Source of the DNA: Chrysomallon squamiferum
Lineage: Eukaryota; Mollusca; Gastropoda; Neomphalida; Peltospiridae
DNA length: 49,184 nt
Direction of reading: 5' to 3'
Assembly (NCBI GenBank): GCA_012295275.1
Contig: CM022677.1
Location: 16,611,908 to 16,661,091 of the forward strand
In this document: in pieces, positions 30,101-45,955 of the stretch
How the letters are laid out: every line of letters starts with the position of its first letter
Position numbering within the stretch: the first letter of the stretch is position 1
The notes under the pieces: generated by a model
The model's database searches: none
What the model saw: only the letters and a program-made list of their open reading frames with translations
Told to the model about the DNA's origin: nothing
Position numbers and translations under genes: made by a program

Positions 30101-31554
30101 CACTTATACATATATACGTACACACAGAGGTAAACGTACACACACTTATACATATATACGTACACACAGACGTAAATGTAAACACAAGTATACACATATA
30201 CGTTATACATATATACTTATACACAGTACACACAGACGTAAATGTACACACACTTATACATATATACGTACACACAGACGTAAATGTACACACACTTATA
30301 CATATATACGTACACACAGACGTAAACGTACACACACTTATACATATATACGTACACACAGACGTAAACGTACACACTTATACATATATACGTACACACA
30401 GACGTAAATGTACACACACTTATACATATATACGTACACACAGACGTAAACGTACACACACTTATATATACGTACACACAGACGTAAACGTACACACACA
30501 CTTATACATATATATGTACACACAGACGTAAACGTACACATACATATATACGTACACACTTATACATATATATACGTACACACATACGTAAATGTACACA
30601 CACACTTATACATATATACGTACACACAGACGTAAATGTACACACAGACGTAAATGTACACACACTTATACATATATACGTACACATAGAGGTAAACGTA
30701 CACACACTTATACATATATACGTACACACAGACGTAAATGTACACACACTTATACATATATACGTACACACAGACGTAAATGTACACACAAGTACAGCTG
30801 CACAGACGTAAACGTACACACACTTATACATATATACGTACACACAGACGTAAATGTACACACACTTATACATATATACGTACACACAGACGTTAATGTA
30901 CACACACTTATACATATATACGTACACACAGACGTAAACGTACACACATACAGCTGCACAGACGTAAACGTACACACACTTATACATATATACGTACACA
31001 CAGACGTAAATGTACACACACTTATACATATATACGTACACATAGAGGTAAACGTACACACACTTATACATATATACGTACACACAGACGTAAATGTACA
31101 CACAAGTACAGCTGCACAGACGTAAATGTACACACACTTATACATATATACGTACACACAGACGTAAATGTACACGCACTTATACATATATACGTACACA
31201 CAGACGTAAATGTACACACACTTATACATATATACGTACACACAGACATAAACGTACACACACTTATACATATATACGTACACACAGACGTAAATGTACA
31301 CACATTTATACATATATACGTACACATAGAGGTAAACGTACACACACTTATACATATATACGTACACACAGACGTAAACGTACACACTTATACACATATA
31401 CTTACACACAGACGTAAATTTACACACACTTATACATATATACGTACACTCAGACGTAAACGTTCACACACTTATACATATGTACGTCCACACAGACGTA
31501 AACGTACACACACATTCAGCTGCACAGACGTAAATGTTCACACACACTTATGTA
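24185..31554. repeat. 42-bp minisatellite array, main segment (about 175 units)
   Basis: The unit starts ACGTAAATGTACACACACTT and continues ATACATATATACGTACACAC plus AG, 42 bp in all. Three base classes vary: AAATG versus AAACG, a form containing AGTACAGCTGCACAG that lacks the TATACATATATACG part, and a CATAGAGGTAAACG form. Each unit contains about 22 bp of strict pyrimidine-purine alternation. The period is a multiple of three, so every frame and both strands give long 14-residue-repeat ORFs, which are not genes. The array ends at CTGTGCCTCTCATTATCTAT, the same right flank as the short loci at 13761 and 16107. Confidence 0.96.
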
Positions 31555-31670
31555 CATCTCTGTGCCTCTCATTATCTATGTTGATCTTACTATCTCTACC
31601 TCTCTCTCTTTCTCTCTCAGTATATATGTGTGTGTATCTGTGTGTGTGTGTGTGTGTGTATGTGTGTCAG
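31555..31670. repeat. Conserved right flank of the minisatellite with CT/GT microsatellites
   Basis: Matches 13921-13960 and 16195-16238, then a short interrupted CT tract and (GT)n at about 31628-31667. Confidence 0.85.
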
Positions 31671-31812
31671 TCTGTCTGTATCTTTCTCTTTATATAGCTG
31701 TATAGTCTGTCTGTCTTTATCTATCTATAGTCCTCTATGTAATAAAACTATCTATTTATCAGTCAATTTCTATCTCGAACCTTATCTATCTGCCTGACTG
31801 TCTATCTACACT

Positions 31813-31888
<76 letters not shown>

Positions 31889-32633
31889 ATAATTCGCTTT
31901 TCAATCTACGCACTTTTCCAGTTGTCTGTGTGTCTGTATTTCAGTCTGATGTTTCTTTAATTCTCATTCAAAGCTCTGTAAGGAGATTATGTTTGTCCAG
32001 GAAACAAAAACAAACAAAAACAAGAACAAAAAAAAAAAAATCATATAAAATAAAAATGCAAATGAGGCTTCCTTCTCATTCAGAAATGAAACGTTCAGTT
32101 TCATTGACGATGACCGTTGCATTATATCAAATCCTCATAGGCTACAAATATATAATAAATTGGTTATTATAGATACAACAGTATTATCAAGCCTTTCGGA
32201 ACGCTATAGGAAGATAAGATATCAATTCCCATGCATAGTTATATGAAATAAAAATAAAAGCAATGACACAGTTTTCTGATGAACTGAAACAAGGAGTGGT
32301 TCCTTCTGACTTCCGGCACGTGATTTCAGGTTCCTGCCGACTGCTGCGCCCTATTTTCGTCTTGTTTCTAGGCAACGAACAGCTGGATACCTGCTCTTAC
32401 CACTACCCTATTTTTCGTGGATTTGAATCTGTTCTAATCAGCTGTTCGTTTAGATTGATGACTCTACATTGAGTTCAAGTTAGTATTTGCCTCTTTGTGT
32501 ACATCACTTTTGTTTTCTTCTTCTATCTTTCTGTGACTGTTTTGTTTCTGTTTCTGTGTCTCACTTTTCGTCTCAATCTCACTTTTCAGCTGTTTCAGTC
32601 TTTCATTGTTTTTGTATATCTCTCTTTGTGACC
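31671..32633. repeat. Module M, copy 3
   Basis: Includes (TATC)n at 31814-31888, the markers of module M and TTCCGGCACGTGATTTCA near 32311. The X-box position is degraded to GTTTCTAGGCAAC (32365-32377). Short ORFs are not credible. Confidence 0.7.
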
Positions 32634-33910
<1,277 letters not shown>

Positions 33911-34048
33911 CGTGACAGTCTGTCTGTCTTTATATATCTATAGTCCTCTGAATAATAAAACTATCTATTTATCAATCAATTTCCATCTCGAACCTTATCT
34001 ATCTGCCTGACTGTCTATCTATCACTTTATCTCTCTATCTACCTACCA

Positions 34049-34138
<90 letters not shown>

Positions 34139-34928
34139 ATATCTATCTACCTACCTATCTATCTATCTATCTATCTAACTCGCTGTCTCTATTTTTCAAT
34201 CTACCCATTTCTCCAGTTGTCTGTGTGTCTGTATTTCAGTCTGACGTTTCTTTTCTTCTCATTGAAAACTCTGTAAGGAGATTACGTTTGTACGGGAAAC
34301 AAAAAACAAAAAAACAAACAAACAAACAAAAAGAAAGATATAAAACAAGATTTGAAAATGAGGCTTGCTTCTCATTCAGAAATGAAACGTTCACTTTGAT
34401 TGACGATGACAGTTGCATTATATCAAATCCTCATAGGCTACAAATATATAATAAATTGGTTATTATAGATACAACAGTATTATCAAGCCTTTGGGAACGC
34501 TATAGGAAAATAAGATATCAATTTCCGTCCGTAGTTTTATGAAATAAAAATAAAAGCAATGATACATTTTTCTGATGAACTGAAACAAGGAATGGCTCCT
34601 TTTGACTTCCGGCACGTGATTTCAGTTCCTGCCGTCTGCTGCGCCGTATTTTCGTCTTGTTGCTAGGCAACGAACAGATGGATTACCTGCTCTTTCCACA
34701 CCCCTATCTTTCGAAGATTTGAATCTGTTCTAATCAGCTTTTAGTTTAGCTTGATGACTCTACGTTCAGTTCAAGTTAGTATTTGCCTCTTTCTTTATAT
34801 CACTTTTGATTTCTTATTCTGTCTTTCTGTGACTTTCTTGTCTCTATCTCTGTGTCTCACTTTCTGTCTCAATTTCACTTTCCACTGTTTCTGTCTTTCA
34901 TTGCTTTTATATATCTCTCTTTGTGATT
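33911..34928. repeat. Module M, copy 4 (left end of the large palindrome)
   Basis: Contains (TATC)n at about 34050-34180 and a perfect X-box-like GTTGCTAGGCAAC at 34659-34671. From about 34497 onward it is mirrored by 45953-46371. One base is lost in CAGTTCCTGCC near 34623. No gene was recognised. Confidence 0.7.
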
Positions 34929-34940
34929 CTCTCTCTCTCT

Positions 34941-35028
<88 letters not shown>

Positions 35029-35078
35029 CTGTCTCTCTCTCTCTCTCTGTCTCTCGCTCGCTCGCTCGCTCTCTCTCT
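34929..35078. repeat. (CT)n microsatellite with CTGT and CTCG interruptions
   Basis: CT repeats to about 35022, then degenerate CTGT and (CTCG)n. It is mirrored by (GA)n at 45868-45952. Confidence 0.94.
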
Positions 35079-35714
35079 TCTCTATGTCACATTTACTTGT
35101 AAAATAGAAAAAAGGCCTCCATATAAAACGTGCTTCACTCTTATTATTGCTAATTTAAAAATAAATAAATAAATAAATAAAAAATGTTTATCTTTTCAAT
35201 AAATCTTTGACAGCACGTTTATACATTTATTTATTAACTAATTTATTTATTTATTTAACGCCAGGTTCCGGTGAAAAGTTAATATGAGTTGTCGTTCTTG
35301 TTGTCCGGCTACCCAGATTCACTCCCTTGAATTAGCTCAAATAACAAAATAGAAAACAAATAAAACAAAAATACACAAAGCTTTCACGGTTATAATACCA
35401 AATATTTAGATAACGTTTATTCAGATTTGTTCTTGTCTTATAGATTTTAACTTACAAATGATGTAATTAGTTTTAATCTGAATACATTTTTCTGTAATAA
35501 AGAAAAAAGAAAAAGAAAACCCACATAAGTAATCAACAAAATCCATATAAGTAAATACATCTGCTCACCTATTTGTTATTCAGAGTTCAAATTCAAGCGT
35601 CAAAATTACGCACGTGTATTTGGTAATTAAATTTTATTTTCTACGACAGACTTCAAACGACATCGTAACAAGAAGCAGACGACACTTTAGGCTAACAGTC
35701 GTTAACTCACAGGT
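35079..35714. repeat. Block R, copy 2 (left palindrome arm)
   Basis: Same as copy 1 but complete. It continues through GACATCGTAACAAGAAGCAG into an inverted P block. Mirrored by 45190-45860. Non-coding. Confidence 0.68.
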
Positions 35715-36014
35715 TGTTGTCCGGGCCATTTTATGACGTAGTTATGACCTAGCGACCGACATCTTTGGGTACTTGACCCCTGAAATTTGTTTCCGGTTTT
35801 TGTTTTTCTTCGACAGTCAATGAATTATTTCTTTTACGATTGTGTGACATCATAACACGTGCCGGAACTTGCCACACACCATCACAGCGCGAGCATGCAC
35901 GTTAACAGCTCTAAGCACACAGTTAGTTGCCTAGCAACAAGTAATAACTGACAAAGAGATCAACGCCGTGACGCGAAAACACGTGGTGGAAATTAGAACA
36001 CGCCACTCCGTGTT
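35715..36014 (-). promoter_or_regulatory. P block, inverted copy (outer left palindrome arm)
   Basis: Reverse P block with X-box-like GTTGCCTAGCAAC at 35926-35938 (the reverse complement of the type motif), CACGTG near 35858 and near 35980. The central CRE-like site has decayed (TGACATCA near 35846). Mirrored by 44893-45190. Confidence 0.5.
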
Positions 36015-37199
<1,185 letters not shown>

Positions 37200-37610
37200 A
37201 CTATTTATTTTTCTACACTCAGTGAACTATTGCTGTTACATTTTAAATAAGGAGAAATAGATAGACAGATAGAAACAGAGAGAAAGAGAGCGAGACAGAG
37301 AGTGAGCACGAAGTAGGAATACAGAGAAAAAGAGAGAGAAAGGTCGGGTAAGAATGATACAGACAAATGGAGAAAGTTTTTACTGTAAGTCACCTTATCG
37401 ACGTCAGAAAACAAAAATTAATAGATCATCCAAAAATATAAATAAATAAATAAATAAATAAATAACTTCATTCATTAATAACTAAATAAATATATATAAA
37501 TAAATAAATACATAAATAAATACAAAAATAAATACATAAATAAAAATATAAATAAATAAACAAATAAATAAATAAATAAATTTAGAAAAATAAATATATG
37601 CAATAACAAA
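37200..37610. repeat. Block S and (AAAT)n tract
   Basis: Degenerate GAGA-rich block S (37200-37440), the inverse of about 43410-43860 and 47640-48060, then (AAAT)n-type sequence at 37438-37600. A short minus-strand ORF here is also present in the mirrored copies but is low complexity and not a credible gene. Confidence 0.62.
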
Positions 37611-37964
37611 AACGTACGAAACTTTCACTTTTGTAATACCAAATATTTAGATCACGTTTATTCATAATTTGTTCTTGCCTTGTAGATTTTAACATATAGA
37701 TGATGTATTTAGCTTTAATATGAAGACATTAATCAACAACATACTTATAAGTAAATACATCTGCTCACCAGTTTGTTATTCAGAGTTCAAATTTAGGCGT
37801 CAATATTACGCACGTGTATTTGGTAAACAAAACGACGACACAGTGATTTTGTTTTTTACGAGAGATTTCAAACGACATCGTAACGACAAACAGACGAAAT
37901 CGTAACAAGAAGCGGACGACACTTTTGGCTAACAGTCTTTACCTCGGTGGTTATGTTGTCCTTC
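37611..37964. repeat. Block R-like segment (inner left palindrome arm)
   Basis: Inverse of 42545-42850. Contains two near-copies of ACGACATCGTAAC, also visible inverted near 42570-42600 and 46798-46830. Confidence 0.65.
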
Positions 37965-38279
37965 GCGCCATTTTATGACGTAGTTATGACCTAGCGACCG
38001 ACATCTTTGGGAACTTGACCCCTGAAATTTGTTTCCGATTTGTTTCGTTTTTTTCTTCGTTAGTCAGTGAATTACTTCTTTTACGACGCTGTGACGTCAT
38101 AACACATTACGGATCTTGACACACACAACACACAGCGCGAGCATGCACGTTAGCAGCTCTGAGCACACAGTTAGTTGCGTAGCAACAAGTAATAACTGAC
38201 AAAGAGAACAAGACAGTGACGTGAAAACACGTGGTGGAAATTACAACACACCACTCCGTGTTTTAATTTATCAGAGAAA
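37965..38279 (-). promoter_or_regulatory. P block, inverted copy (inner left palindrome arm)
   Basis: Reverse P block with TGACGTCA near 38092, a symmetric X-box variant GTTGCGTAGCAAC at 38174-38186 and CACGTG near 38228. It is the mirror partner of the P block split by the transposon (40415-40482 plus 42289-42545). Confidence 0.5.
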
Positions 38280-38609
38280 TTAGAAGAAATTTTATTTCAG
38301 TTTCAGCTTTCACAACTCTGATGTGAAACTGTTAGATAACCTTATGTGGTTGCTAAAGTAACTAACAATTTTATTTGTAGGAGTGGATGTAGATATTGTG
38401 ACGTAAGAAGGTCATTTGTCGTCGTACATGATGTCAGTTTTATTTTGAATAATTATGATAAGGGAAAGAAAAGACATCATTATTAGACCATAGGTTACTT
38501 TTTTAGTATTTGAACCGCCTCATAGACAGAACAGTACACACCACCACTTTTTGTATCCAGACAAACAGACTGACAGACGCAGATATACGATGACTGACAG
38601 ATACACGAA

Positions 38610-38701
<92 letters not shown>
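38280..38701. repeat. P flank, inverted copy, and (CT)n microsatellite
   Basis: P flank to 38612, then (CT)n at 38613-38701. The mirror side is 39943-40415. Confidence 0.8.
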
Positions 38702-40482
<1,781 letters not shown>

Positions 40483-40879
40483 GGTGTCTTCCCATCTGGT
40501 AGAATTCCCATTTCGTATAATTCCCATTTCGTAGAAAAAAACTCGTCTACCGCAATACCTGATTACCTCTGTATATAATGAACTTGGCCTATGCATACAT
40601 CTGGTTTCTTTCTAACATTCAGAGGCGGAGCGCATTGTTCCTAAATCGATTATGTAACATCAACCGAAAGCAGAATAAGCATTCACTGCTCATTTGTTGT
40701 AGATTTGTTACTTTTTCATTATTATCATCATCATCATCTTCCTTTTCATTATCATCATCATTATCATCATCATCAACATTATTATTATTATAATATTATT
40801 ACTATTATTGTTATTGTAGTTATTATTATTATTGTTATTGTTATTATTATTATTAGTATTCTTCTTATTTTTTTTATTC

Positions 40880-40932
<53 letters not shown>

Positions 40933-42288
40933 TAAACTAGTCATTTCTTATTCATAAACATTTCCTTTCCGTTACAAAACAAGCGACAAATAATAAACAA
41001 TTTTACATCAATTTCATTTATCTATTCACAAAATAAATAACAGAAATTAAAATAAAAGAAAAGAAAAAAAAAAACCGGCATGATGTGTTTTTTGTTAATA
41101 TTATAAATAACTAATTTTATTCAGCAATATAATTTAAAAAAAAAAAAAACATATTTTACGTACGAGTACTTTACTTATATTCAGTAAATAGAATATGTGA
41201 ACGTTACATTTATCATTAACTGTTCGAATTAAACCATATTCAGCTTAAACATGTTCAAGATATATGTTTCTGAGCATATTTACGTTATGCAGACATTCAT
41301 ATTCACATTGTGGACATATTATACAATATATGTGACATAGTATATTAACAATATGTACACTAAAGATATTATAACCTGCAAATACTTTGGCTATGACTGA
41401 AAAAGTTTATAAGAAGGACCAAATCATTAGGAATACTTTTAGATGAATACCTTCTTTTTTAATTATTTACATTCACTTCATTCGATGCAAGGATTATTTC
41501 GATATTTGTCATATTTGCATACTTTATGCGATAAGCGATATCCATACTACAATAATACCTCAGATTAAAGATGTAATTGGTTCCAAAATTTCCGATAGTT
41601 AAGTGAGGTAAGCGGGAGACTAATTTACATAGAATTAAGGTTAAAAGCAGTGGTTACTTTCTCGCTGTTGAAATTTGACAAAAAAAAAAAAAAAATAGAA
41701 ATAAAAATAAAAGTGAAATAAGGAGGAATAAAACAGCAGTTTAGACATAAATAATTGAAAAGATTATAGATATTAAGTAAACAGTAAATCATTTACAAAT
41801 CAGTTTATACAAATACATTAAGAAATAATTATATGCCGCTCACTGTGGGTTTTGGTTTCATTTAAGATAATGTATTTTGTTTTTAAACTTATTGTCTTCC
41901 GTTTATTTTTATCATCAGCATTTGCCGGTATACTGTTATTCATTTTGAGGTACTGGAAGGGTAAATTACAAAGGAGTTTAAGTCTAAATCGAAGCAGAAG
42001 AGAAAAGAGAATCAGGATATCAGATGCACCTATGACGTGTCAACTGATCAACACAGCTGTGAGAAGCTTGTGAATGAATGAAAATGTAATTTGTAAAGAA
42101 AAAAGATCGTTAAAGCAGGGTATAATTAAGCGAAATATTACTGTATTTGTACAATAATAATCGCTTTCTCAAATAATCTGGAACAGTTCATTATAACGAC
42201 TGAGGTAAAGATATGCATGTCAATAAGACCACTGAACCACATTTAGCCTTTCGACGAACTGGGAATTCTACCAGATGGGAGTAAGCCC
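40483..42288. mobile_element. ~1.8-kb TIR element inserted in a P block, non-autonomous
   Basis: The insert is bounded by TCTTTGTC on both sides (40475-40482 and 42289-42296), a probable 8-bp target-site duplication. Its ends are inverted repeats with an exact 21-bp core (40490-40510 and 42260-42280) and partial matching for some 15 bp further inward. The uninterrupted sequence is seen in other P blocks (for example 44947-44965), giving an empty-site comparison. Inside are ~200 bp of non-repeat sequence, an (ATC)/(ATT)n tract at about 40718-40932, AT-rich DNA, and a possible nested mariner-like piece (41548-42145). No transposase was recognised; the 73-codon ORF at 41852-42073 has no visible domain. 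Eight-base duplications occur in hAT, P and some Merlin elements, but the superfamily is unresolved. Confidence 0.72.
40718..40932. repeat. (ATC)n/(ATT)n compound microsatellite inside the TIR element
   Basis: Trinucleotide tract grading from TCATCA through mixed TTG/TTA to about 50 bp of perfect ATT. Opposite-strand poly-Asn and poly-Ile ORFs are artefacts. Confidence 0.95.
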
Positions 42289-42296
42289 TCTTTGTC
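42289..42296. repeat. Target-site duplication, right copy
   Basis: TCTTTGTC, where the P-block sequence resumes. Confidence 0.6.
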
Positions 42297-42545
42297 AGTT
42301 ATTACTTGTTGCTAGGCAACTAACTGTGTGCTTAGAGCTGTTAACGTGCATGCTGTGGTGGTGTGTGGCATATGTTATGACGTCACAGCGTCGTTAAAGA
42401 AGTAATCCACTGACTGATGAAGAAAAAAAAATCGGAATCAAATGTCAGGGGTCAAGTACCCGAAGATTTCGGTCGCTGGGTCATAACTACGTCATAAAAT
42501 GGCGCGAAGGACAACATAACCACCGAGTTAAAGACTGTTAGCCAA
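42297..42545 (+). promoter_or_regulatory. P block, right part of the copy split by the transposon
   Basis: Carries a perfect X-box-like GTTGCTAGGCAAC at 42308-42320, TGACGTCA near 42378 and ATGGCGCGAA near 42499. About 20 bp containing the central E-box region is shortened compared with the type copy. Confidence 0.5.
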
Positions 42546-43410
42546 AAGTGTCTTCTGCTTCTTGTTACGATGTCGTCTGCTTGTCGTTACGATGTCGTTT
42601 GAAGTCTCTCGTAAAAACAAAATCACTGTGTCGTCGTTTTGTTTACCAAATACACGTGCGTAATTTTTGACGCCTAAATTTGAACTCTGAATAACAAACT
42701 CGTGAAGAGATGTATTTACTTATATGCATTCTGTTGATTAATGTCTTCATATTAAAGCTAAAAACATCATTTATATGTTAAAACCAGTAAGACAAGAACA
42801 AATTTGAATAAACGTTATCTAAGTATTTGCATTATAACGGTGAAAATTGTGTGTATTTTTGTTATTTGTTTTTGAACTGATTCAGGGGAATGTTGCTAGG
42901 TAGCCAGGGAGTCGTTGATCTTGACAACAAGAACGACAACTCGTATCAACTCTTCACTGCAGACCGTCTTACTTTCTCTGTTACTGATCTTGTAACTAAA
43001 ACTAATTTTAAATCAAATTACTTAAACACTTAAAAAGATGTTTCTAAATTTATTTATTCATTGTTCATTTATTTATTTATATTTTTATTTATGAATTTAC
43101 CTTTTGTTTAGTTGTTACATATATCAGATTAGTTTTGTTTGCTGTCTGAAGAAATTTATGTTCTAATTTTATTAATTCCTTACCGAGTAGACTGCCAGTG
43201 AAATTGTTTTGCACTTAAGTTATGATAATATTTTTATTTTCAGAGAAAAATGATATCATCATAAATTATTAAATAAATGAAAGCTGACTTAAATTTGCAC
43301 TTGATATCCAAAAGGTGATAAAAGTTTATTTATGTATTTCTTTCTTTATTTCTTTATTTTTATTGTGTATTTATTTTTATTAATTTATTTATATTTTTGT
43401 ATGATCTATT
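42546..43410. repeat. Block R-like segment and (ATTT)n-rich DNA (right palindrome arm)
   Basis: 42546-42960 inverts 37611-37950 and parts of block R. From about 42990 it is AT-rich, with a Q-like sub-segment (43136-43310) that recurs inverted-arm-internally at about 44095-44320. Non-coding. Confidence 0.6.
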
Positions 43411-43707
43411 AATTTTTGTTTCCTAACGTCGTTGAGGTGACTTACAGTAAAAACTTTCTCCTTTTCTCTCTATCTTTCTTATCCAACCTTTCTCTCTATT
43501 TTTCTCTCTCTCATTCTTTCTCTGTCTTCCTACTTCTCTCTCTCTTTCTTTTATTACTTTATTCTTCTCACTGTTTGCCTTTCTTTCTCTCTCTCTTTCG
43601 GTCACTCTCTTTCTGTCACTCTCTCTTTCTCTCTATTTTCCTGTCACTATCTTTTTCTGTCATTCTCTCTCTCTCCATGTCTCTGTATCTCTCTCTCTAT
43701 CTTTCGT

Positions 43708-43804
<97 letters not shown>

Positions 43805-43860
43805 CTATATGTCTGTCTATCGCTCATTATATAAAATGTAACAAAATAGTTCACTGATGG
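43411..43860. repeat. Block S with (CT)n (right palindrome arm)
   Basis: CT-rich degenerate sequence running into (CT)n at about 43708-43800. Inverse of 37200-37440, with a longer microsatellite. The 141-codon Ser/Leu/Phe-rich ORF spanning it is explained by composition. Confidence 0.68.
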
Positions 43861-44502
43861 AATAAATAACAAAACAAATAGTAAACTAAAATTAATTTCA
43901 GATGAAAAACGTTTGACCAATTGATTCCCCCCCCCCGGATTACGAAAACATCCCCGTCGGCAAATCCCTGGTTGATAATCTAAATGTCCACCCAGTAACG
44001 TGTCAAGTTGAAATTTATATTTTAATCAATAAGTGAAATTTGTCCGAGCAATAAAAAAGCGTGTTAGAATTTACATTTCGATTCGTTATTACATACATCA
44101 GATTTGTTTTGTTTACCGTCAGAAGAAATTTATGTTCTAATTTTATTAATTCCTTATCGAGTAGACTGACAGTGAAATTGTTTTGCACTTAAGTTATGGT
44201 AATATTTTTTTAGAGAGAAAAAAAATGATATCATCATAAATTATTAAATAAATGAATTTTGACAAAGAGTGAATGAAATTTGCACGTGTGATCAAAAAGG
44301 GGTTAATAGGTAGTGGAAGTTTATTAATTAATTCATTCATTCATTCATTTACTTACTTACTTAAATTTTAAATTAATTTAATAGCTAGTCAGCTACAGGA
44401 CTGATATAAAAAATTCACATAGATACCTACTTCTATATGTCTGTCTAACAAAGGATGTATTTCACTAGGTAGGTATAAACATAGAGGTAGATATAGATAG
44501 AT

Positions 44503-44505
<3 letters not shown>
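43861..44505. repeat. Block Q, inverted copy 4
   Basis: Inverse of 36499-37150. A C10 run lies at 43927-43936; the corresponding run in the second tandem copy has 12 C. A TCACGTGA E-box present in the second copy (48129-48137) is deleted here. Confidence 0.66.

Positions 44506-44599
<94 letters not shown>
44506..44599. repeat. (GA)n microsatellite
   Basis: About 93 bp of GA repeats, the mirror partner of (CT)n at 36354-36498. Confidence 0.97.
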
Positions 44600-44601
<2 letters not shown>

Positions 44602-44892
44602 AGATCGTGTATCTGTCAGTCATTGTCTGTCAGCGTCTGTCAGTATGTTTGTCTGTGTGTATCGCTAGATATAAAAAAAATCGTGGTATCTGCTGTTCTG
44701 TCTAAGGTCTAACAATGATGTCTTTCCTCTCTCTTGTCAGAATCAGTAATAATAAAACTAACAAAGTTTCACGTTAGAATATCTACATCCACTCCTATTA
44801 ACAAAACTGTCAGTTACTTTGACAACCACATAACATAATGTGACAGTTTCACATCACAGTTATAAAAGCTAAAACAAAAATGAAATTCGTTA
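44600..44892. repeat. P flank, forward copy
   Basis: Mirror of 36015-36353. It has lost the stretch containing GAGGCGGTTCAAATAA, reading TCTGTCTAAGGTCTAACAATG near 44698. Confidence 0.65.
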
Positions 44893-45190
44893 CAAACACG
44901 GAGTGGTGTGTTGTAATTTCCACCACGTGTTTTCGCGTCACGGCCTTGATCTCTTTGTCAGTTATTACTTGTTGCTACGCAACTGACTGAGTGCTTGGAG
45001 CTGTTAACGTGCATGCTTTGGTACTGTGTGGCAAGTTCCGGCATGTGCTATGACGTCATACATTCGTAAAAGAAATAATTCATTGCCTGTCGAAGAAAAA
45101 AAAAAAAATTTCAGGGGCCAAGTTCCCGAAGATGTCGGTCGCTAGATCATAACTACGTCATAAAATGGCGCGAAGGACAACGTGACCACT
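44893..45190 (+). promoter_or_regulatory. P block, forward copy (outer right palindrome arm)
   Basis: CACGTG near 44923, a symmetric X-box variant GTTGCTACGCAAC at 44971-44983, TGACGTCA near 45051 and ATGGCGCGAA near 45163. The central E-box is changed (GCATGTGC). Confidence 0.5.
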
Positions 45191-45863
45191 GAGTTAACGA
45201 CTGTTAGCCAAAAGTGTCGTCTGCTTCTTGTTACGATGTCGTTTGAAGTCTCTCGTAGAAATGAAAATCACAGTGTCCTTGTTTTGTTTACCAAAATACA
45301 CGTGCGTAAAGTTGACTCCTAAATTTGAACTCTGAATAAGAAATTGTTGAGCAGATATATTAACTTATATGTATTCTGTTGATTACTTATCTTTTTGTTT
45401 TCTTTATTATTACAGAAAAAATGTATTGATATTAAAACCAAGTCCATCATTTATATGTCAAAACCAACAAGACAAGAACAAATTTGAAGAAACGTTATCT
45501 AAATATTGGTATTATAACAGTGAAAGTTTTGTTTATTTATCTAAGCTGGTTTGTTGTTTATAGTGTAATGAGTATTCCATTGAGTTTATTGCTTGCACCC
45601 AGTTTTGAACTGTGACAGTATATATATACACCTCTAAACATGTTTTCCTTAAATATCAATATTGCCTCTGTAATTTTAAAAAGTAATTTTTGAACAAGAG
45701 TCACAAAGTGCAGAAGGTGTTATATTTCTGGAGCCTGGCGTTAAATAAATAAATAAATTAGTGGGGTTTTTTTTTGTTTGTTTTTTTAAATTATCAGTAG
45801 TAAGAGTAAAACAGGTTTCATGGGGAAGCTTTTGTCTGTTTTACAAGTAAACGTAGCATACAG

Positions 45864-45867
<4 letters not shown>
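45191..45867. repeat. Block R, inverted (right palindrome arm)
   Basis: 45191-45570 inverts 35330-35714; 45570-45760 resembles array flank sequence near 660-870; 45835-45867 inverts the module tail near 35080-35105. Non-coding. Confidence 0.6.

Positions 45868-45955
<88 letters not shown>

Noticed and set aside
23231-31427. Many long ORFs on both strands (up to ~440 codons) with CVYVYMYKCVYIYV-like or HTYTYIRTHRRKC-like repeats
   Set aside because: The minisatellite period is 42 bp, divisible by three and without stops in several frames, so all frames stay open together. No start context, splice signals or domain support a protein.
23329-31554. CRISPR-like regular repeat spacing
   Set aside because: There are no unique spacers. 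The whole 42-bp unit repeats, and the context is eukaryotic.
40708-40944. Poly-Asn and poly-Ile ORFs
   Set aside because: Translation of an (ATT)n microsatellite.
41852-42073. 73-codon ORF with a hydrophobic start and basic tail as a membrane protein
   Set aside because: It is alone, inside a degraded transposon, with no domain and biased by AT-rich DNA.
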